From Uliginosibacterium sp036017065 (GTDB lineage Bacteria > Pseudomonadota > Gammaproteobacteria > Burkholderiales > Rhodocyclaceae), in contig NZ_JAYXHR010000001.1 in NCBI RefSeq assembly GCF_036017065.1, forward strand, positions 806,001 to 870,000: a stretch of 64,000 nt of DNA, read 5' to 3'. Under the pieces are notes generated by a model, which saw only the letters and a program-made list of their open reading frames with translations, did not search any database and had not been told where the DNA came from. The first letter of the stretch is position 1. The number at the start of each line of letters is the position of its first letter. Positions 61,261-64,000 of this stretch are shown piece after piece. A program made the position numbers and the translations under genes.

Positions 61261-62487
61261 TCAGCGATCTCCCCGGTCACGGTTGCGCAGCGCTTCGCGA
61301 CGATCCACCGGCTGTGGTGTCGGTGGCGGCACCGTGGCAGTGGGCTCCGGGGCGCGCGTCGCATCGGCAGCAGTTGCCGCGCCGGCCGCCTGCATGATCT
61401 TGTCCAGCGGCAGATAGAGCAGATTACCGCTGCCGCTGGTGTCGACCATGATCTTCGTCGTGTTGTTGTAGACCTGCTGCATGGTGTCCAGATACATCCG
61501 GTTGCGGGTAACTTCAGGGGCCTTGGCGTACTCGGTGTAGACCTGCTTGAAGCGGCTGCCATCACCTTCGGCCTGCGAGACGACGCGGGCCGCATAGCCC
61601 TGCGCCTCTTCCATCAGGCGCGAAGCCGTACCCTTGGCTTTGGGAATGACGTCGTTGGCATACGCTTCGCCTTCGTTCTTGAGGCGCTCGCGATCCTGAC
61701 CGGCCTTCACGGCGTCGTTGAACGCTTCCTGCACCTGCTCCGGCGGCTGGGCGTTCTGCATCGTGACCTTGTTGATCTGGATGCCGATCTCATAACGGTT
61801 GAGGATTTCCTGCATCAGCACCTGGGCGTTCTTGGCGATCGCTTCGCGGCCTTCATACAGGACGAAATCCATCTTGCTCTTGCCGACGATCTCGCGCATG
61901 GCGGTTTCGGCGGCCTGCTTGACGGCGTCATCCGGGTCGCGGCTGTTGAACACGAAGGCACGGGCATCGCTCAGCGTGTACTGCACGGCGAACTGGATAT
62001 TGATGATGTTCTCGTCGTCGGTGAGCATCAGCGCTTCGCGCAGATCCTTCGCACGCTCGTTGCCGCGATAACCCACCTCCACGGTGCGCACGCCGGTGAC
62101 GTTCACCAGTTCATGCGTCTCGAAGGGGAACGGCAAACGCCATTGCAGACCTTCATCCGTGATTTCCTTGAACTTGCCGAAGCGCAGGACCACACCCTTC
62201 TGGCTGGCATCGACACTGTAGAAACCACTCCCCAGCCATAGCAGTACCACGACGCCGATCACCAGACCGAGGCCACCGCCAAGCTGACGCGGAGAGAAGT
62301 TGTTGTCACCGCCACCGCTGCTGCCACCGTTACCACCGGAACCACCCGGGGTCTTGCGGCCGAAAATGCCGGACAGACGACGATTCAGGTCGCGCCACAC
62401 TTCTTCCAGATCAGGCGGTCCTTGATCACCGCCGCCGCGATTGCCGCCCTGGTTGTTGTTTCCCCAGCGTGGGTCGTTCAATGACAT
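61261..62487 (-). CDS. hflK: FtsH protease activity modulator HflK
   Basis: HflK is the partner of HflC. The 408-residue protein begins with a Gly/Asn-rich cytoplasmic tail (RWGNNNQGGNRGGGDQGPPD and GGSGGNGGSSGGGD), then a membrane helix at about residues 75-95 (LGLVIGVVVLLWLGSGFY) and the PHB domain. The C-terminus is proline-rich. ATG 62487 has GGA seven bases upstream; an in-frame start at 62517 would place it against hflX. Gene order matches hfq-hflX-hflK-hflC. Confidence 0.96.
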   Translation of the reverse strand: MSLNDPRWGNNNQGGNRGGGDQGPPDLEEVWRDLNRRLSGIFGRKTPGGSGGNGGSSGGGDNNFSPRQLGGGLGLVIGVVVLLWLGSGFYSVDASQKGVVLRFGKFKEITDEGLQWRLPFPFETHELVNVTGVRTVEVGYRGNERAKDLREALMLTDDENIINIQFAVQYTLSDARAFVFNSRDPDDAVKQAAETAMREIVGKSKMDFVLYEGREAIAKNAQVLMQEILNRYEIGIQINKVTMQNAQPPEQVQEAFNDAVKAGQDRERLKNEGEAYANDVIPKAKGTASRLMEEAQGYAARVVSQAEGDGSRFKQVYTEYAKAPEVTRNRMYLDTMQQVYNNTTKIMVDTSGSGNLLYLPLDKIMQAAGAATAADATRAPEPTATVPPPTPQPVDRREALRNRDRGDR

Positions 62488-62519
62488 GAAGATTCCAGTA
62501 ATCACGGGTGCAATCATGC

Positions 62520-63671
62520 TTAGTAGGTGAGCCCGGAAGGGGCGAACTGGGCTTCCGGCGGGGGCAGGCTGGGGAACAACGTGGCGACCAGCGCCTCCCT
62601 CAACAACTCCAGGCCCGCGCCGGTGCGGGCGCTGAGCGAAACCCGCGCGATATTACCATAGGGTGCAAGGTCGTCGCCCCGCTCCAGCCCGGGCTGTCCA
62701 TGGGTGGCGTCGATCTTGTTCCAGACTATCAACTGCGGTACGTCACCGGCGCCAATCTCTCGCAACACGCCGTTTACGACTTCGATCTGCTCGTCGCGTT
62801 CCGGACTGGATGCATCGACGACATGCAACAGCAGGTCGGCCGACGCGGTTTCCTCGAGCGTGGCATGGAAAGCGGCCACCACCGAGTGTGGCAGATCGCG
62901 GATGAAGCCGACCGTATCCGAAAGGATGATGTGCCGGTCCGCATCCTGCAGGTAGACGCGACGGCTGGTGGTATCCAGCGTCGCGAACAACTGGTCGGCC
63001 GCGTAGGCACCCGCCTTGGTCAGTGCATTGAACAGCGTGGACTTGCCGGCGTTGGTATAGCCGACCAAAGAGACGGTCGGCACCTCCTTGCGCTCGCGTG
63101 CGCGACGCCGCACCCGGCGCTGCTTTTCGAGCTGGCGAAGGCGTTCCTTCAGCAGCTTGACGCGGTTGCCGAGCAGACGACGGTCCGTCTCCAGCTGGGT
63201 TTCACCGGGACCACGCAGGCCGATGCCACCCTTCTGCCGTTCAAGGTGAGTCCAGCCGCGGACAAGTCGCGTGGCCATGTGCTCAAGTTGCGCAAGTTCG
63301 ACCTGGAGCTTGCCCTCGTGGCTCTTGGCGCGCAGCGCAAAGATATCGAGGATCAGCGAATTGCGGTCGACCACACGCAGCTTGAAGCGCCCTTCCAGGT
63401 TGCGCTGCTGGGCCGGTGACAGTTCGTGATTGAAGATGACGATTTCCGCGCCGAGCGCGATGGCCGTCTCTGCAATTTCATCGGCCTTGCCTTTGCCGAC
63501 AAACAGCGCCGGATCGGGCGCAGCACGCCTGGCCTGCACCACGCCGAGCGTCTCGGCCCCGGCGGAGCCGGCCAGCAGCTTGAGCTCTTCCAGGCGCTCG
63601 GCAACGCCGCCGGCACCAAAATCAATCTGAACGAGTAGTGCGCGATTGCCTGAACCCGGCCTGTCAAACAC
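62520..63671 (-). CDS. hflX: GTPase HflX
   Basis: HflX binds the 50S subunit and splits stalled or hibernating ribosomes under stress. The 383-residue protein has the glycine-rich domain with GGIGLRGPGETQLETDRR, a long coiled-coil, and the G domain with G1 GYTNAGKS (204-211), G3 DTVGFIRDLP and G4 NKID. It lies 47 bases after hfq. The hfq-hflX-hflKC order is widespread. Confidence 0.97.
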   Translation of the reverse strand: MFDRPGSGNRALLVQIDFGAGGVAERLEELKLLAGSAGAETLGVVQARRAAPDPALFVGKGKADEIAETAIALGAEIVIFNHELSPAQQRNLEGRFKLRVVDRNSLILDIFALRAKSHEGKLQVELAQLEHMATRLVRGWTHLERQKGGIGLRGPGETQLETDRRLLGNRVKLLKERLRQLEKQRRVRRRARERKEVPTVSLVGYTNAGKSTLFNALTKAGAYAADQLFATLDTTSRRVYLQDADRHIILSDTVGFIRDLPHSVVAAFHATLEETASADLLLHVVDASSPERDEQIEVVNGVLREIGAGDVPQLIVWNKIDATHGQPGLERGDDLAPYGNIARVSLSARTGAGLELLREALVATLFPSLPPPEAQFAPSGLTY

Positions 63672-63718
63672 GGCAGGCCTTGTTCAGGCGGTACAGCCTG
63701 GAAGACAACACCACGCGC

Positions 63719-63964
63719 TCAGGATTCCTTGGCGTCGGCGTTGTCGTGCGGAATGCTGACAGCGCGTGCCGGCACGACCGTGGAGATCGCGTGCTTGTAC
63801 ACCATCTGGGTGACGGTGTTCTTCAGCAGCACGACGTACTGGTCGAAGGACTCGATATGGCCTTGCAGCTTGATGCCATTGACGAGGTAGATGGAAACGG
63901 GGATGTGCTCGCGACGCAGGGTATTGAGAAAGGGATCCTGCAGGAGTTGGCCTTTGTTGCTCAT
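63719..63964 (-). CDS. hfq: RNA-binding chaperone Hfq
   Basis: Hfq is the hexameric Sm-like RNA chaperone for small RNAs. The 81-residue protein has the Sm1 region LLQDPFLNTLRREHIPVSIY and the Sm2 motif VYKHAISTVVP (YKH, with RNA-binding Lys and His). The C-terminal tail is short and acidic. It begins the operon that runs to purA; the promoter lies outside the window on the right side. Confidence 0.97.
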   Translation of the reverse strand: MSNKGQLLQDPFLNTLRREHIPVSIYLVNGIKLQGHIESFDQYVVLLKNTVTQMVYKHAISTVVPARAVSIPHDNADAKES

Positions 63965-64000
63965 GTTGTGGCCCTCAATGTTGTTATTTGGAATGAAAAG

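Overview
The window reads as a chromosomal segment of a GC-rich betaproteobacterium. The best evidence is the minus-strand block hfq-hflX-hflK-hflC-DUF2065-hisZ-purA followed by rnr-rlmB, a gene order typical of Betaproteobacteria. glcDEF, a PglL-type protein O-glycosylation ligase beside type IV pilins, and C-X6-C-X2-C-X5-C endonuclease III fit. The poly-serine linker of the first gene (a secreted family PL11 rhamnogalacturonan lyase) points to a plant-polysaccharide degrader; a Rhodocyclales relative is possible, but this is a guess. No rRNA, IS element, prophage or CRISPR array was seen. The one tRNA is tRNA-Leu(CAG).

Layout. 0-7 kb: partial PL11 lyase, M48 peptidase, serS, a small unknown gene and rarA. 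6.9-8.4 kb: prfB with its programmed +1 frameshift, then a GFA-family protein. 8.5-13.5 kb: a three-gene operon encoding an SMC-type ATPase with two winged-helix partners, like the MksF-MksE-MksB condensins but without the MksG/JetD nuclease gene; this is the most interesting system here. 13.7-19.4 kb: diguanylate cyclase, lysS, mutS. 19.5-24.4 kb: an unusual zinc ribbon-DUF805-glutaredoxin fusion, MFS transporter, acetyltransferase, spermidine-synthase-like protein and nth. 24.4-32.5 kb (minus strand): cupin and PP2C phosphatase, the glycolate oxidase operon glcDEF, a MAPEG protein, murI and purB. 32.6-34.6 kb: a large lipoprotein alpha/beta hydrolase.

34.6-47.1 kb (minus strand) is a glycan and type IV pilus region: two GT4 glycosyltransferases, a WecA/MraY-type initiating transferase, an AsnB-like amidotransferase, a third glycosyltransferase, a Wzx-type flippase, a methyltransferase, a PglL-like O-oligosaccharyltransferase and two type IV pilins. 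The natural reading is that a lipid-linked oligosaccharide is made, flipped and transferred to pilin or other periplasmic proteins. The first pilin has a good sigma-54 promoter candidate. 47.4-64 kb: tadA, a small membrane protein, guaA, guaB, a DUF4124 protein, rnfH, ratA, smpB, a stomatin-like protein, rlmB, rnr, tRNA-Leu, then purA back to hfq.

Small elements are informative: several intrinsic terminators, overlapping promoters at smpB/ratA and at tRNA-Leu/rnr, and three families of intergenic palindromic repeats. One repeat family shows exact compensatory stem changes between its two copies. Coordinates, motifs and overlaps were read directly from the sequence; family assignments rest on motif recognition without database searches.
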